Shown: piece after piece, positions 36,140-45,093 of the stretch
How positions within the stretch are numbered: the stretch's first letter is position 1
How the letters are laid out: each line of letters starts with the position of its first letter
Source: an uncultured Lachnospiraceae bacterium
GTDB lineage: Bacteria > Bacillota > Clostridia > Lachnospirales > Lachnospiraceae
Length of the DNA stretch: 64,000 bases
Direction: 5' to 3'
Assembly (NCBI GenBank): GCA_947628955.1
Contig: CANRBX010000004.1
Location: 57,055-121,054, forward strand
Notes under the pieces: generated by a model
Seen by the model: the letters and a program-made list of their open reading frames with translations, nothing else
What the model was told of the DNA's origin: nothing
Databases searched by the model: none
Made by a program: the position numbers and the translations under genes

Positions 36140-37462
36140 TCATTTCACGAAATGTGCCTTCGGGTAAATTCTCCCCATGCGCTCGTCTGGAAAACGCTCG
36201 TCGATAAATTCCGCGATCTGATTCGGCGGCTCGATCCCCTGCTGGCGCTGCGAGTAACGCCCGAGCGCCAGCGACGAGATCAGGATATTCCACGCCATCA
36301 GAACGATCAGGAGCCACGTGATCGCCGGTCCGGCCTTTTTCGGGATCTTCTCGATCCATTTTGACAGGAACGGGTATGCGCCCTTGATCCAGAACACGGC
36401 CACGATCCCCCAGAAGAAGCAGAACAGCAAATTGATGCGGCCCCCCAGGTTGAACGGGATCTTGCTGTAGTTCCAGAACACGGTGCCGAACACCAACTCC
36501 GTAAATACGCTGCATATGTACTCATACGTTCCCCCGACGATCATGCCGTAGAGGAAAATATAGCGGTCATTCCGGTCCCTGTAGCGGTAGAGGAAGGCGG
36601 AGAGCAGCGAGCAGGCCAGTCCCCAGACAATGCTGAACGGCCCGTAGACCACGCTGCTGCGGCTCATCCACCAGCCCAGCGAAAAGCGGCAGAAAACGGT
36701 CTCCACCAGGTCCCCGAAGAATCCCCCGATAAAAAACAGCCAGACCTGCTTGTAAAAGCCGCAGCCCTCCGCGAATCTCGTTCTCTCCTTCGGCGGCTGC
36801 TGCGCCCTCGTCTGCAGGATCTTTTTCGTCTCGATGTTCGGGTAAGAGCGCTCGAGCCTCCTGCGCACCACGCGCGTGATCGCATTGCCGAAGGACTCCG
36901 ACACCTTCTGCATATTGTCCGTCACGCCCGCCATGCGGTTGATGTAGCTGCGCCATTTCCAGACGACCGCCAGGGCCCCCAGAAGGTCCACAAGCAGAAA
37001 GGCGAACAGGACATAGAGAAGGATCCTGCCGAAGCTCTCCGGAATCAGGTGCACCAGCTTCAGGAAAAGCGGGTTTCCGATCCACAGCACAAAAAGCGCC
37101 GCTGCTCCGAAGCACAGCAGTAACGGCGCCGAGATAAATCCGTATATTCCAATCCGGAACTTCTGGTATCCCCACCACTCGCGGTGGAAAATGCGTGCAA
37201 GAACCAGTCCGGTCGCCACGACCAGACACGAACCGATGACTATGCCGCCCAGAACCAGGAACAGCGGGCGCTCCTTGAGTTCGATCAGGAACACGCTGTA
37301 GGCGGCCGCAAGGAACCCGTAAACCGGGCACAGCGGGAGGTTCAGCACGCCGAAATTGACAAATCGCCTCTGTTTGACCGCCGAGGCGGCCACCCCTGCG
37401 CACCAGCCAAGCAGCGAGTACGCCAGGAACAGCCAGCCCAGCTCATAAAAAGAATATTGCAT
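36140..37462 (-). CDS. CmpB-family putative ABC-transporter-type membrane protein, internally duplicated
   Basis: The 440-residue protein has two related membrane halves. The first begins FYELGWLFLAYSLLGWCAG and contains LNLPLCPVYGF. The second contains WLFFIGGFFGDLVETVFCRF, RSSVVYGPFSIVWGL, the glycine-rich GMIVGGTYEYICSVFTELVF and WNYSKIPFNLGGRINLLFCF. This is the pattern of the putative ABC-transporter type IV (CmpB) family, here as a fused tandem of two units joined by a basic helical linker. The ATG at 37462 with AAAAGGGC is chosen over an in-frame start at 37615. No biochemical role is established. Confidence 0.75.
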   Translation of the reverse strand: MQYSFYELGWLFLAYSLLGWCAGVAASAVKQRRFVNFGVLNLPLCPVYGFLAAAYSVFLIELKERPLFLVLGGIVIGSCLVVATGLVLARIFHREWWGYQKFRIGIYGFISAPLLLCFGAAALFVLWIGNPLFLKLVHLIPESFGRILLYVLFAFLLVDLLGALAVVWKWRSYINRMAGVTDNMQKVSESFGNAITRVVRRRLERSYPNIETKKILQTRAQQPPKERTRFAEGCGFYKQVWLFFIGGFFGDLVETVFCRFSLGWWMSRSSVVYGPFSIVWGLACSLLSAFLYRYRDRNDRYIFLYGMIVGGTYEYICSVFTELVFGTVFWNYSKIPFNLGGRINLLFCFFWGIVAVFWIKGAYPFLSKWIEKIPKKAGPAITWLLIVLMAWNILISSLALGRYSQRQQGIEPPNQIAEFIDERFPDERMGRIYPKAHFVK

Positions 37463-37611
37463 GATAAACGCCCTTTTGATCTCCGTTTTGATCCATCGGC
37501 CTGGCGCATTCCGAATCCTGCCTCGGCCGACAATGCTATGGTAGAAAAAATGACAGCTTTTGTCAAGTTTTTCTGTCCAAAATGTCTTCACGAAATATCT
37601 CCGCGGCGCCG

Positions 37612-39687
37612 TCACACGCTGCCGCTCACGATCCGGTAATATGCACGCGATGTGGCCAGATAGACGAGCCCGTAAAATACCGCGAACACAAGGAAGCAGG
37701 ACAGCACCACATACAGCAGGAGCATTTTGTTTACCAGCCCGAGGAGCATCAGAATCTTCTGTACGATCGGGAAGGCAAACATCGTGTGGATGCAGGACAG
37801 CAGAAGCGGCGTCAGAAATACGGTGAACATCTGCGAGCGGATACTGCTGCGGATCTCCCGCTTCGTCATGCCGACCTTCTGCATGATGCCGAAGCGCGCG
37901 CTGTCCTCATATCCCTCGGTGATCTGTTTGTAATACATGATCAGCACCGTCGCGACGAGGAATACACTTCCGAGCAGAACGCCGAGCACGAACAGCCCTC
38001 CGTTTATCCCGTAAAAATCCGCACGCTCCTGGGAGCGGCAGATCACGTTCACGAACGGCAGCTTTCCCGCGTCCGCAAGCTCATCCCGCCGGGCCCGGAT
38101 GATCCCCGTGAGCGCCTCCTGCTCCGGCTCGCCGGCCGCAAGGTCAAAGCCGTAATAGTAATACTGCGTCTGGATCCTCCTGCCGAAGCTCTTCTCAGCA
38201 ATCTCCCCCAGCGCCTCCGCGATCCTGTCACACACGCGGATATCCGGGACAATGACAAATATGCAGCTGGCGAGGATCGAATAAGCGTCCCCGTTATCCG
38301 TAAAATGCTCCACACAGCCCTTCACCTTCCAGGTGCCGCACTCCCGCACCGTAAAGGTGTCATACGCAAACGTTTTTTCCTTCCTGTAAATCAGCACCTC
38401 GTCCTGCGCGAGCGTCTCCTGTGCATGTTCCACACGGTTGTAATCCTCGACCGGGATGAAATACAGGCCCGCAATACGGGACATGTCCGCAATCGGATTC
38501 GTGCCCTGCAGATTCCCGTAATCCAGAATGGCCTCATTTTCCTGCATAAACGCATCGCCGCACGTGTAGCGGTACGCGACCACCTTTTCCGGCTCTGCGC
38601 CATACTCCGCGGCCGAGGCCTCCACGAGCGCGTCGACAGCCTCCGCCTCTTCGTATCCGTCGGCCTTCAGCGAGATCTGCTGCGGATAGCGCGTCTTCAG
38701 GCTGTCCTCCTCCCCGATGTACAGGCAGGTCACCGCCGACACCATCACGAGCACCATTGTCGACAGCACACAGATCGAGGCCAGGCCTGCCCCGTTGCGC
38801 TTCATTCGGTAGGCCATCGAGGAAACTGACACGAAATGGTTCGCCCTGTAGTAATAGCTCTTCCTGTGCTGCAGCACCCGGCACAGCCTGACCGAACCCG
38901 CGATAAACAGCAGATACGTCGACACGATCACCAGCGCTACAGCTCCGAAAAAAACCACGAGCGCGCTGATCGGATCCTCGATGGTGACTGCTATATAATA
39001 TGCGGCTGCGAGCATCAGGAAACCGAGAAGCGCCAGAAACCAGTTGCCTTTCGGAGGCCGTTCGCCCACGGCTGGGCTGTGCAGAAGCTCCACGGGCTTC
39101 GACCGTCCGAGCGTGAACAACGATTTCAGCAGGATCAAAGTGAATACGGTCAGAAACAGCAGCCCCGTCTGCAACACTGCCCCCGTATCGAAGCTGAAGC
39201 CCATCGACACGCTTCCCTGTATCACATCCACGATCCAGAGTTCTCCGAGCTTGGAGAAAAGGATCCCGCAGAACAGGCCGGCCGCCAGGGAGATCACAGA
39301 GACGATCGCGCTCTCCCAGATGAGCACGCGCGCCAGGTGGCGTTTTCCCATGCCCAGGATATTGTACAGTCCGAATTCGCGCTGGCGGTTGCGCACCAGG
39401 AAGGAATTCGTGTAAAACAGAAAGATCACCACAAACACGATAAACACGCCGGAGCCGAGCGAGAGCATGGCCTGCAGCGTATCGCCGCCGTGCATTGACG
39501 CGACATACGGGTCGCGCGAAAGGAAGAGGAATATATAGTACATCATCACCATGCCGCAGCACGTCAGCAGATACGGCAGGTAAATGCGGCCGTTTTTCAC
39601 AATGCCGCTGACCGCCAGGCGCAGGTAAAGACCCCCGCGGCGCTCCTGAAGTCTGGCGCGGCTTCCCTGATCTTCTATCATATTCAT
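37612..39687 (-). CDS. bceB: BceB-type ABC transporter permease
   Basis: The 691-residue protein has the ten-helix FtsX/BceB layout: one N-terminal helix, groups of three to four helices (about residues 55-180 and 210-320), a large extracellular domain of about 200 residues between helices 7 and 8 (about 330-550), and three C-terminal helices. The segment EFGLYNILGMGKRHLARVLIWE is typical of the family. BceB permeases work with BceA to release lipid II-cycle intermediates from antimicrobial peptides such as bacitracin, and signal to the BceS kinase. It overlaps bceA by 4 bases. Target drug is unknown. Confidence 0.88.
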   Translation of the reverse strand: MNMIEDQGSRARLQERRGGLYLRLAVSGIVKNGRIYLPYLLTCCGMVMMYYIFLFLSRDPYVASMHGGDTLQAMLSLGSGVFIVFVVIFLFYTNSFLVRNRQREFGLYNILGMGKRHLARVLIWESAIVSVISLAAGLFCGILFSKLGELWIVDVIQGSVSMGFSFDTGAVLQTGLLFLTVFTLILLKSLFTLGRSKPVELLHSPAVGERPPKGNWFLALLGFLMLAAAYYIAVTIEDPISALVVFFGAVALVIVSTYLLFIAGSVRLCRVLQHRKSYYYRANHFVSVSSMAYRMKRNGAGLASICVLSTMVLVMVSAVTCLYIGEEDSLKTRYPQQISLKADGYEEAEAVDALVEASAAEYGAEPEKVVAYRYTCGDAFMQENEAILDYGNLQGTNPIADMSRIAGLYFIPVEDYNRVEHAQETLAQDEVLIYRKEKTFAYDTFTVRECGTWKVKGCVEHFTDNGDAYSILASCIFVIVPDIRVCDRIAEALGEIAEKSFGRRIQTQYYYYGFDLAAGEPEQEALTGIIRARRDELADAGKLPFVNVICRSQERADFYGINGGLFVLGVLLGSVFLVATVLIMYYKQITEGYEDSARFGIMQKVGMTKREIRSSIRSQMFTVFLTPLLLSCIHTMFAFPIVQKILMLLGLVNKMLLLYVVLSCFLVFAVFYGLVYLATSRAYYRIVSGSV

Positions 39688-40448
39688 ACCCTGTCACCAC
39701 CCGTCGCCAGCATAGTCAGCGTATCCGAAATCTTCTGATACAGCTGCTCGTCGGTGCTCACACCGCGGTAGATCTGATGGAAAACCTCCCCGTCCTTGAT
39801 GAACAGGACGCGCCCCGCGTGGCTCGCGGCCTTGACCGAGTGCGTCACCATCAGGATTGTCTGCCCCTCCTTGTTGATCGAGGCGAACAGGCGCAGCAGC
39901 TCATCGGTCGCCCGCGAATCGAGCGCCCCTGTCGGCTCGTCGGCGAGGATCAGTCTCGGATGCGTGATCAGCGCCCTTGCGACCGCGGCGCGCTGCTTCT
40001 GGCCGCCTGACACCTCGTACGGATATTTTTTCATCAGATCCTCAATCCCCAGCTTTCTGGCGATCGGTTTCAGGCGATCCTCCATCTCCTGGTACTGCTT
40101 TCCCGCAAGCACCAGCGGCAGAAAAATATTGTCCTTCAGGGAGAAGGTGTCGAGCAGGTTAAACTCCTGGAACACGAAGCCCAGATTGTCCCGCCTGAAC
40201 TGCGCCTTTTCGGCCTCCCGGATGCGCGCCAGATCGCGCCCGTCGAGCAGCACCTGCCCGCCCGTCGGCGTGTCGAGCGCCGCCAGAATATTCAGAAGCG
40301 TCGTTTTTCCGGAGCCGGACTCGCCCATGATCGCCACGTACTCGCCCTCCTCCACCTTAAATGACACGTTTGAGAGCGCCTGTACCTGGCTGCCCCCGAA
40401 ACGTGTCGTGTAGACCTTTTTCAGGTTGCTGACTGTCAGAATCTCCAT
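39684..40448 (-). CDS. bceA: BceA-type ABC transporter ATPase
   Basis: The 254-residue ATPase has GESGSGKTTLLNILAALD (Walker A), VSGGQKQRAAVARAL (signature) and LILADEPTGALD (Walker B), with the FQEFNLLDTFS Q-loop of the MacB/BceA subfamily. It powers the BceB permease encoded with a 4-base overlap. The ATG at 40448 has AGGAGG eight bases away; upstream in-frame codons to 40703 run through the repeat region and are non-coding. A BceR-type operator and a TAGAAT -10 box lie in the leader, so peptide antibiotics probably induce it through BceRS. Confidence 0.92.
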   Translation of the reverse strand: MEILTVSNLKKVYTTRFGGSQVQALSNVSFKVEEGEYVAIMGESGSGKTTLLNILAALDTPTGGQVLLDGRDLARIREAEKAQFRRDNLGFVFQEFNLLDTFSLKDNIFLPLVLAGKQYQEMEDRLKPIARKLGIEDLMKKYPYEVSGGQKQRAAVARALITHPRLILADEPTGALDSRATDELLRLFASINKEGQTILMVTHSVKAASHAGRVLFIKDGEVFHQIYRGVSTDEQLYQKISDTLTMLATGGDRV

Positions 40449-40507
40449 TGTAATGCCTCCTGTAAAATTTATCCGGGGCGGTGCGAAGCACTCCCCGTTA
40501 CAGGCAT

Positions 40508-40572
40508 ATTCTAACTTCCCCGAAACTTTCCCGCCATCGAAGCAGCTTACACTTACCTTACAATCCTGTAAG
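40508..40572 (-). promoter_or_regulatory. BceR-type operator and bceAB promoter
   Basis: CTTACA-ATCC-TGTAAG at 40557-40572 matches the TTACA-N4-TGTAA inverted repeat bound by BceR-type regulators. A -10 box TAGAAT lies at 40513-40508 on the minus strand with no good -35 hexamer, as expected for an activator-dependent promoter with the operator upstream at about -60. The gene for the cognate regulator is at 42238-42909. Confidence 0.75.
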
Positions 40573-40625
40573 ACTGCGGTGCCGAAATGGCGGCACAGGT
40601 TCCGGCATCGCAGGCGCCAGCCACT

Positions 40626-40775
40626 CGGTTTCCGGCCGCCCGGTTTCCCGCCGCTCAGTTTCCCGCCGCGCTGCTTCCGACCGTCCGGTTTCCCGCCGCT
40701 CAATTTCCAGCCGCGCAGCTTCCGGCTGCCCGGTTTCCCGCCGCTCAGTTTCCGGCTGCGCTGCTTCCAGCCGCC
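40626..40775. repeat. 15-bp / 45-bp minisatellite between kinase and bceA genes
   Basis: Ten 15-base units related to CGGTTTCCCGCCGCT follow one another, with a 45-bp higher-order period (the same unit recurs exactly at 40641, 40686 and 40731). It fills most of the gap between the kinase stop and the operator. In the minus-strand transcript a GTG-started frame of 90 codons overlapping the kinase stop reads through it, giving Arg/Glu-rich five-residue repeats; I do not count that frame as a gene. Confidence 0.9.
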
Positions 40776-40826
40776 CGGTTCTCATCTTCCTGTCACTTTC
40801 CGTCGCCCTGCCATGCAGGCGCGGCC

Positions 40827-42194
40827 TCACTCAATCTCCAACTCCGCGTTTTTCAGGTCGATGCGCACCTCTGTGCCCCGCCCCGGCTCGGAGGTCACCC
40901 AGATGTCATGCCCGAGATTTGCACAGATCCTGCTGCACAGGTACATGCCGATCCCGCTCGCCCGCTTGTCGCCGCGCCCGTTGCCGCCGGTGTAGCCCTT
41001 CTCAAAAATGCGCGGCAGGTCCTCCGGCGCGATCCCGATGCCGGTATCCCGGATGCACAGCGTCTTCGGCGGCTCCAGCGAGATCGCGATGACACCCTCT
41101 GCCGTGTACTTCAGCGCGTTGGAGAGCACCTGTTCGATCACAAACAGCAGCCATTTTTCATCCGTCACAACGCGTGCCTGGAGAGGTTCATACTCCAGGC
41201 GCAGTTTTTTCTGGATAAATGTGGAGGCATAGCGGCGCACCGCCTGTCTCACGATATCGTCCAGATCGTATTCCCGGAACACGTAATCTGTCGAGTTCGA
41301 GTCGAGCCGCAGGTAGCAGAGCACCATCTCCACATACTGCTCGACCCTTCGCAGCTCTTCCTGGAGCTCACGCCGCGAGCCGTCTGTCCGGACGGCAGCG
41401 CCTTCACTTTCCGGCAGATCTGTCCATGTATCGTCTGACGCCTGCTCCGGCAAATCCGTTTCTATATCATCTGGCGCCTGCTCTGACATTCCTGTCCCCG
41501 TACTGTCTGACATCTGCCCCGGTGCCCCTGCCTTCATGCCATCTGATGCCTGCTCCCGCAGTTCCGCCTCCTTACCGTCCGCTGCACGCCCCGGCATTCT
41601 CATTTTCCTGTTTCCCGGAAGCGCACCCTCTTCATCCAGAGGCGGCTCCTCCTGCAGCAGCAATCTCATAGCAGCGATCGGCGTCTTGATCTGGTGCGCC
41701 CACACCGTATAGTAGTCGACCATGTCACGGTAGCGCTGCTCCATCTCATCCTGCAGCTCTCTGCGCTCCTTTTCAAGCGTCAGCAAAAGCGCCTGGTAGT
41801 CCTCTTCAAGGATGCCGGACGGCTGCGGAAGGTGCTCCAGAACAGCGCCGGGATCCGGTCTTTGAAGGCTGCCGGATTTCCGCACAGCTGCGCTCGCCGC
41901 ATGCCCCGGCCGATCCGAAACACCGCCTTCCCATCCCGGTCCTTCTCTGTCCCCGGCATCTCCGTCATCTTCTCCAAGCTCTCTGAGGCACTGCTCCAGG
42001 CCCCGGTGCTTCAGGCAGAAGCGCCCATAGTCCAGGCCCAGGACGACCGCCTCAAAGAGCAGGCAGACTGCCGCGGTATACAGCACCGCCTGCACCGGCA
42101 GCCGGTACAACGCAAAGATGAGCGCCGCGGCCGTACAGGAAATCACGAGCACGGCTATGGTTTTTCTGTGCAGTTTCAGATACGCGCGCAGCAT
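40827..42194 (-). CDS. bceS: BceS-type sensor histidine kinase with expanded dimerisation domain
   Basis: Two N-terminal membrane helices close together (about residues 11-33 and 36-56) and almost no extracellular loop are typical of intramembrane-sensing BceS kinases. The phosphoacceptor is in VWAHQIKTPIAAMRLLL (His167), and the ATP domain has VLSNALKYT, IRDTGIGI and ASGIGMYLC. At 455 residues it is over 100 longer than usual. About 90 residues (183-274) are inserted between the two helices of the dimerisation domain, made of 12-residue repeats, and a second low-complexity insert lies near 73-115. The ATG at 42194 has GGAGG before it. It would sense flux through BceAB and phosphorylate BceR. 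Confidence 0.88.
   Translation of the reverse strand: MLRAYLKLHRKTIAVLVISCTAAALIFALYRLPVQAVLYTAAVCLLFEAVVLGLDYGRFCLKHRGLEQCLRELGEDDGDAGDREGPGWEGGVSDRPGHAASAAVRKSGSLQRPDPGAVLEHLPQPSGILEEDYQALLLTLEKERRELQDEMEQRYRDMVDYYTVWAHQIKTPIAAMRLLLQEEPPLDEEGALPGNRKMRMPGRAADGKEAELREQASDGMKAGAPGQMSDSTGTGMSEQAPDDIETDLPEQASDDTWTDLPESEGAAVRTDGSRRELQEELRRVEQYVEMVLCYLRLDSNSTDYVFREYDLDDIVRQAVRRYASTFIQKKLRLEYEPLQARVVTDEKWLLFVIEQVLSNALKYTAEGVIAISLEPPKTLCIRDTGIGIAPEDLPRIFEKGYTGGNGRGDKRASGIGMYLCSRICANLGHDIWVTSEPGRGTEVRIDLKNAELEIE
41397..41612 (-). repeat. 36-bp in-frame tandem repeat inside the kinase gene
   Basis: Units beginning [GA]TCTG recur at 41433, 41469, 41505 and 41541, with a diverged unit at 41577, exactly 36 bases apart. 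They encode degenerate 12-residue units such as QAPDDIETDLPE and QASDDTWTDLPE in the dimerisation domain. Confidence 0.85.
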
Positions 42195-42237
42195 ACTACT
42201 TCCTCCCTCCGCCAAGAGCGGCCGGGCCGTCCGCCCT

Positions 42238-42909
42238 TCAGCCGATCAGATAACCCATCCCCTTACGCGTCACGATGAAATCGGTCAGCCCGGCATCCGC
42301 CAGCTTCCTGCGAAGCCGCGTGACGTTGACCGTCAGCGTGTTCTCATCGACAAAACTGTCCGTCTCCCAGAGCCTCTGCATCAGCGTATCGCGGCTGACC
42401 ACCTGCCCCTTCCGCTCGAGAAGCGTCTGCAGGATCCGGTACTCATTCCGCGTCAGCTCAATGCGCTCTCCCTGATATGTGAGGCTTGCGTCCGACAGGT
42501 TCAGCACTGCGCCCTGATGCTCCAGCGTCTCCGCCTGGCTGGAAAAGTCATACGTCCTCCGGAGAATCGCCTGCAGCTTCGCCATCAGCACATTCAGGTC
42601 AAACGGCTTGGCGATAAAGTCATCGCCGCCCATATTCATCGCCATCACGATGTTCATATTGTCTGAAGCCGATGAGATGAACACGATCGGCACCTTTGAG
42701 ATCCTGCGGATCTCGGCGCACCAGTGATATCCCCCGTAAAACGGCAGCATAATATCGAGCAGCACCAGATGCGGCTCAAACGCGGCAAATTCCCCGAGAA
42801 TATCCCGGAAATTCCGGGCACACCTCGCCTCCAGACCCCACAGCGAGATCTGCCGCTGCATCGCCTGCGCGATCGCCGTATCATCCTCCACAATCAAAAT
42901 CCGGTACAT
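42238..42909 (-). CDS. bceR: BceR-type response regulator (OmpR family)
   Basis: The 223-residue protein has a receiver domain (ILIVEDDTAIAQAM, phosphoacceptor Asp52 in LLDIMLPFYGG, and IAKPFDLN with the conserved Lys) and a winged-helix DNA-binding domain (LTRNEYRILQTLLERKGQVV, NVTRLRRKL, GMGYLIG). The FYGGYHWC context is characteristic of the BceR branch. It should bind the TTACA-N4-TGTAA site upstream of bceA and activate bceAB. The ATG at 42909 has GGGGAGGGG in front, and 35 in-frame upstream codons are non-coding. It lies 43 bases before the kinase gene in the same operon. Confidence 0.92.
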   Translation of the reverse strand: MYRILIVEDDTAIAQAMQRQISLWGLEARCARNFRDILGEFAAFEPHLVLLDIMLPFYGGYHWCAEIRRISKVPIVFISSASDNMNIVMAMNMGGDDFIAKPFDLNVLMAKLQAILRRTYDFSSQAETLEHQGAVLNLSDASLTYQGERIELTRNEYRILQTLLERKGQVVSRDTLMQRLWETDSFVDENTLTVNVTRLRRKLADAGLTDFIVTRKGMGYLIG

Positions 42910-43065
42910 AGCAGTCCCCTCCCCTCTGTCCGGTACACAGCAGGCCCGGTCTCCTGCAAACGTGTTCCTCCGCCCGACCGACGCCAGAAAACATGCGGCC
43001 ATGATCTGCGGCACCGCAGTTCCCGAAATCTTTTCTCTGCACCGCAGCGGTGCGGCCGCCTGCGA

Positions 43066-43467
43066 TCATCGGTCCAGATCGATCTCATCCATCAGCGACT
43101 CGGCCATTGTCCCATAGCCGAACAGGCCGCAGGCCATGCGGATCCCCTCCGCGATCTCTTTTCGCGGGAAATGATGTGACTCCAGAAAATCGCTGTCCTT
43201 CTCGTTCAGATAAGCATAAAAATAAAGCGCCAGCTCCAGTTCGCGGCGGTCATACACGTTCAGCCCGCCGAGCAGGCGGTTCTCCGCTTCCTCTATCTCT
43301 CCGTTTTCGATCAGCTCCTGCAGCGCTTCAAGGCGGTCTGCATACTGTCTTTCCTCAAACAGCGGCCCCGACTTTTTTTCAATGTCGATATGGAAGATCA
43401 GCCGCAGCAGCGTGCGAATCGTCTCATAGATCAGCCGCATGATGTAATCCTTCTCGATTAGGCCCAT
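43066..43467 (-). CDS. DUF6483 family protein
   Basis: The 133-residue, acidic, all-helical protein (KDYIMRLIYETIRTLLRLIF, LEALQELIENGEIEEAENRL, ESLMDEIDLDR) matches the DUF6483 family common in Lachnospiraceae and related Clostridia. The central part resembles a tetratricopeptide-like helical pair. It has no signal peptide or membrane segment. It precedes the bceRS operon by about 150 bases on the same strand, and may or may not be co-transcribed. No function is known. Confidence 0.7.
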   Translation of the reverse strand: MGLIEKDYIMRLIYETIRTLLRLIFHIDIEKKSGPLFEERQYADRLEALQELIENGEIEEAENRLLGGLNVYDRRELELALYFYAYLNEKDSDFLESHHFPRKEIAEGIRMACGLFGYGTMAESLMDEIDLDR

Positions 43468-43569
43468 AAAACCGCCTCGCTTTCCTGCAATATAATAATT
43501 CGCATATTCCGATAAGTTGTATAAGTTGTATTATAAAAAACAACGACAGAAAAAGCAATCCCGTCCACG

Positions 43570-43600
43570 AAAAAACGGCATCCATCCATTTGGATACCGC
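43570..43600 (-). terminator. Terminator after the transposase-family gene
   Basis: In the minus-strand RNA CGGTATCC and GGATGCCG pair (eight bp with one G-T) and TTTTTT follows at 43575-43570. It ends transcription from 43634-44686. Confidence 0.8.
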
Positions 43601-43633
43601 TTTTCAGTCTTTTTGATTTTATAATAAAGCTTC

Positions 43634-44686
43634 TTATGAACCGACTGGCAGCTGTTTTTCCAGCTCGGCGATCCGCTGTTCCAGACGTTTCCGTTCTCCT
43701 GTTTCAGCGAGGCGCAGACTGCGTTCTTCCCGAAGCAGCTTTTTCTGAAGCTCCAGGGCTTCCCGCTGACTTTCAATTTCCGCTCTTTGACTGTCTATCT
43801 CTGTCTGCATCTCATCGATCATATACTGCACCGTATTTTGGTCTAGAATGCGCAGTTCTTCTGAGAACATTTCCATCACCCTCTCCACATTCTGGCAAAG
43901 TCTGTAGACATCCTCATACATGGCCCGAAACTCGGGATAGCTTTCAATCAGTGTTATGATCAGCTCCGGATCATCCTGACTTAAGAACGCGAGCCATGCG
44001 TCGGTTTCATTACTGATACCTTTATTTTGAATGACCTTGCTGAAAATGTCAAGTGGAATGAAGATATATTTCTGCAGCAGATTTAATTCCAGGCCGGTAT
44101 TAGAACGCTGTTCAAAATAATGCAGGTATTCCTCCGGAAAATGGTGGAATACTTTCTGACTTTCTTCTATTAGCACGATTGTATAAACACTTTTGATCTC
44201 CTGATAGCTGAATTTCTTTTTGTGCAGATCGCGCAGCCGCTTGTACTGCCGCAGCAACAAATCTGCAGAATAACAGGCACAGCGCTGACCCGGGAATGCA
44301 TATCCGATTTTCTGCACCTCTACATTCACCAGGCTGCCGCCTGCAAGCTGCACAACAATATCCATAACTAACAAAGAGCCTTCATCAGCGATACGTGTGG
44401 AGTCACCGGGCAGAAGCATTTTAATCTCTGCCGGAGTGCCAAGCAGCAATGAAAGCAGCCGGTTCAGACGCTCCGGAGTATATTCTGGATTCAGAATCTC
44501 TTTAAAAAAGGAATCATACAGAAGCTTTACTCCCTTTACTCCGGTACAGATGTCAAGAAATTCATCCCGCTGATGCGGCTGCCATTCCTGAAATCTCTGC
44601 TTCAATACAGAATTGTTATCAATCTCACATAATAGTTCTTCCCGCTCGCGGATCAGGGGAAAATATTGTTTTAATCTGCCTGTCAT
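43634..44686 (-). CDS. PD-(D/E)XK nuclease family transposase-like protein (Rpn type)
   Basis: The 350-residue protein has FKEILNPEYTPERLNRLLSL, then LLVMDIVVQLAGGSLVNVEVQ, which holds the D-x(n)-ExQ core of the PD-(D/E)XK superfamily, and CACYSADLLLRQYKRLRDL. The last 70 residues form a charged coiled coil (EIDSQRAEIESQREALELQK). This is the Rpn/PDDEXK_2 group, which includes recombination-promoting nucleases and is widespread as lone chromosomal genes in Lachnospiraceae. The ATG at 44686 has GGAGG five bases away; a GTG two codons earlier is less likely. No terminal inverted repeats were seen around it, so it is not an insertion sequence. Confidence 0.78.
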   Translation of the reverse strand: MTGRLKQYFPLIREREELLCEIDNNSVLKQRFQEWQPHQRDEFLDICTGVKGVKLLYDSFFKEILNPEYTPERLNRLLSLLLGTPAEIKMLLPGDSTRIADEGSLLVMDIVVQLAGGSLVNVEVQKIGYAFPGQRCACYSADLLLRQYKRLRDLHKKKFSYQEIKSVYTIVLIEESQKVFHHFPEEYLHYFEQRSNTGLELNLLQKYIFIPLDIFSKVIQNKGISNETDAWLAFLSQDDPELIITLIESYPEFRAMYEDVYRLCQNVERVMEMFSEELRILDQNTVQYMIDEMQTEIDSQRAEIESQREALELQKKLLREERSLRLAETGERKRLEQRIAELEKQLPVGS

Positions 44687-44960
44687 TGACACCTCCAGTT
44701 TTTATATGAAATTTAAAATATTTGCTTTTGATTTCTATCATATGATATTATATGTGTATTTATATATTATTTTTATATCAATTTATATATTTTATGAGTC
44801 TTATAAAGAATAACATAATTCCTCTCAAATTGCAAGATTATATTTTCGACAAAATATGAGGTTTTCTATTTCTCTTTCCAAATACAGAAGTCTGTCACCC
44901 TTTTTCGTTTCTCACATACTTTTGCATTAAGGATCACAAACAATGTCAGTTAGTTAACAG

Positions 44961-45032
44961 CCGCATAAGAGCAGGGCGTCTCTGTGAAGGAGCTTTAGGG
45001 GCCTCCACCCGGAGATGTTCCTGCCCATGCGG
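44961..45032 (+). ncRNA. Candidate structured leader RNA, unclassified
   Basis: The segment folds as a long stem: CCGCAT (44961-44966) with ATGCGG (45027-45032), GCAGG (44971-44975) with CCTGC (45020-45024), GTCTC (44978-44982) with GAGAT (45012-45016), and an apical GGAG/CTCC. Internal loops separate the helices. No T-run follows on either strand, so it is not an intrinsic terminator. It lies 61 bases before the glycosyltransferase gene at 45094. It matches no riboswitch class I can recall. The rest of the 44687-45093 gap is AT-rich with no gene. Confidence 0.4.
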
Positions 45033-45093
45033 CATCCGGAATCATTAAACTTAATGACATTGGATCTCAAAACCGCCGCACGGAGGGCATTTT

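Noticed and set aside
40558..40830. 90-codon GTG-started minus-strand frame through the 15-bp repeats after the kinase gene
   Set aside because: Low-complexity Arg/Glu repeats with no ribosome site; kept only as a remark under the repeat.
43634..44686. Treating the PD-(D/E)XK transposase-family gene as an insertion sequence
   Set aside because: No terminal inverted repeats or target duplication were seen around it, and it has its own terminator and ribosome site like a resident gene.
44961..45032. Reading the long hairpin as a bidirectional terminator
   Set aside because: Neither strand has a T-run after the stem, and it lies far from the upstream gene's end on either strand.
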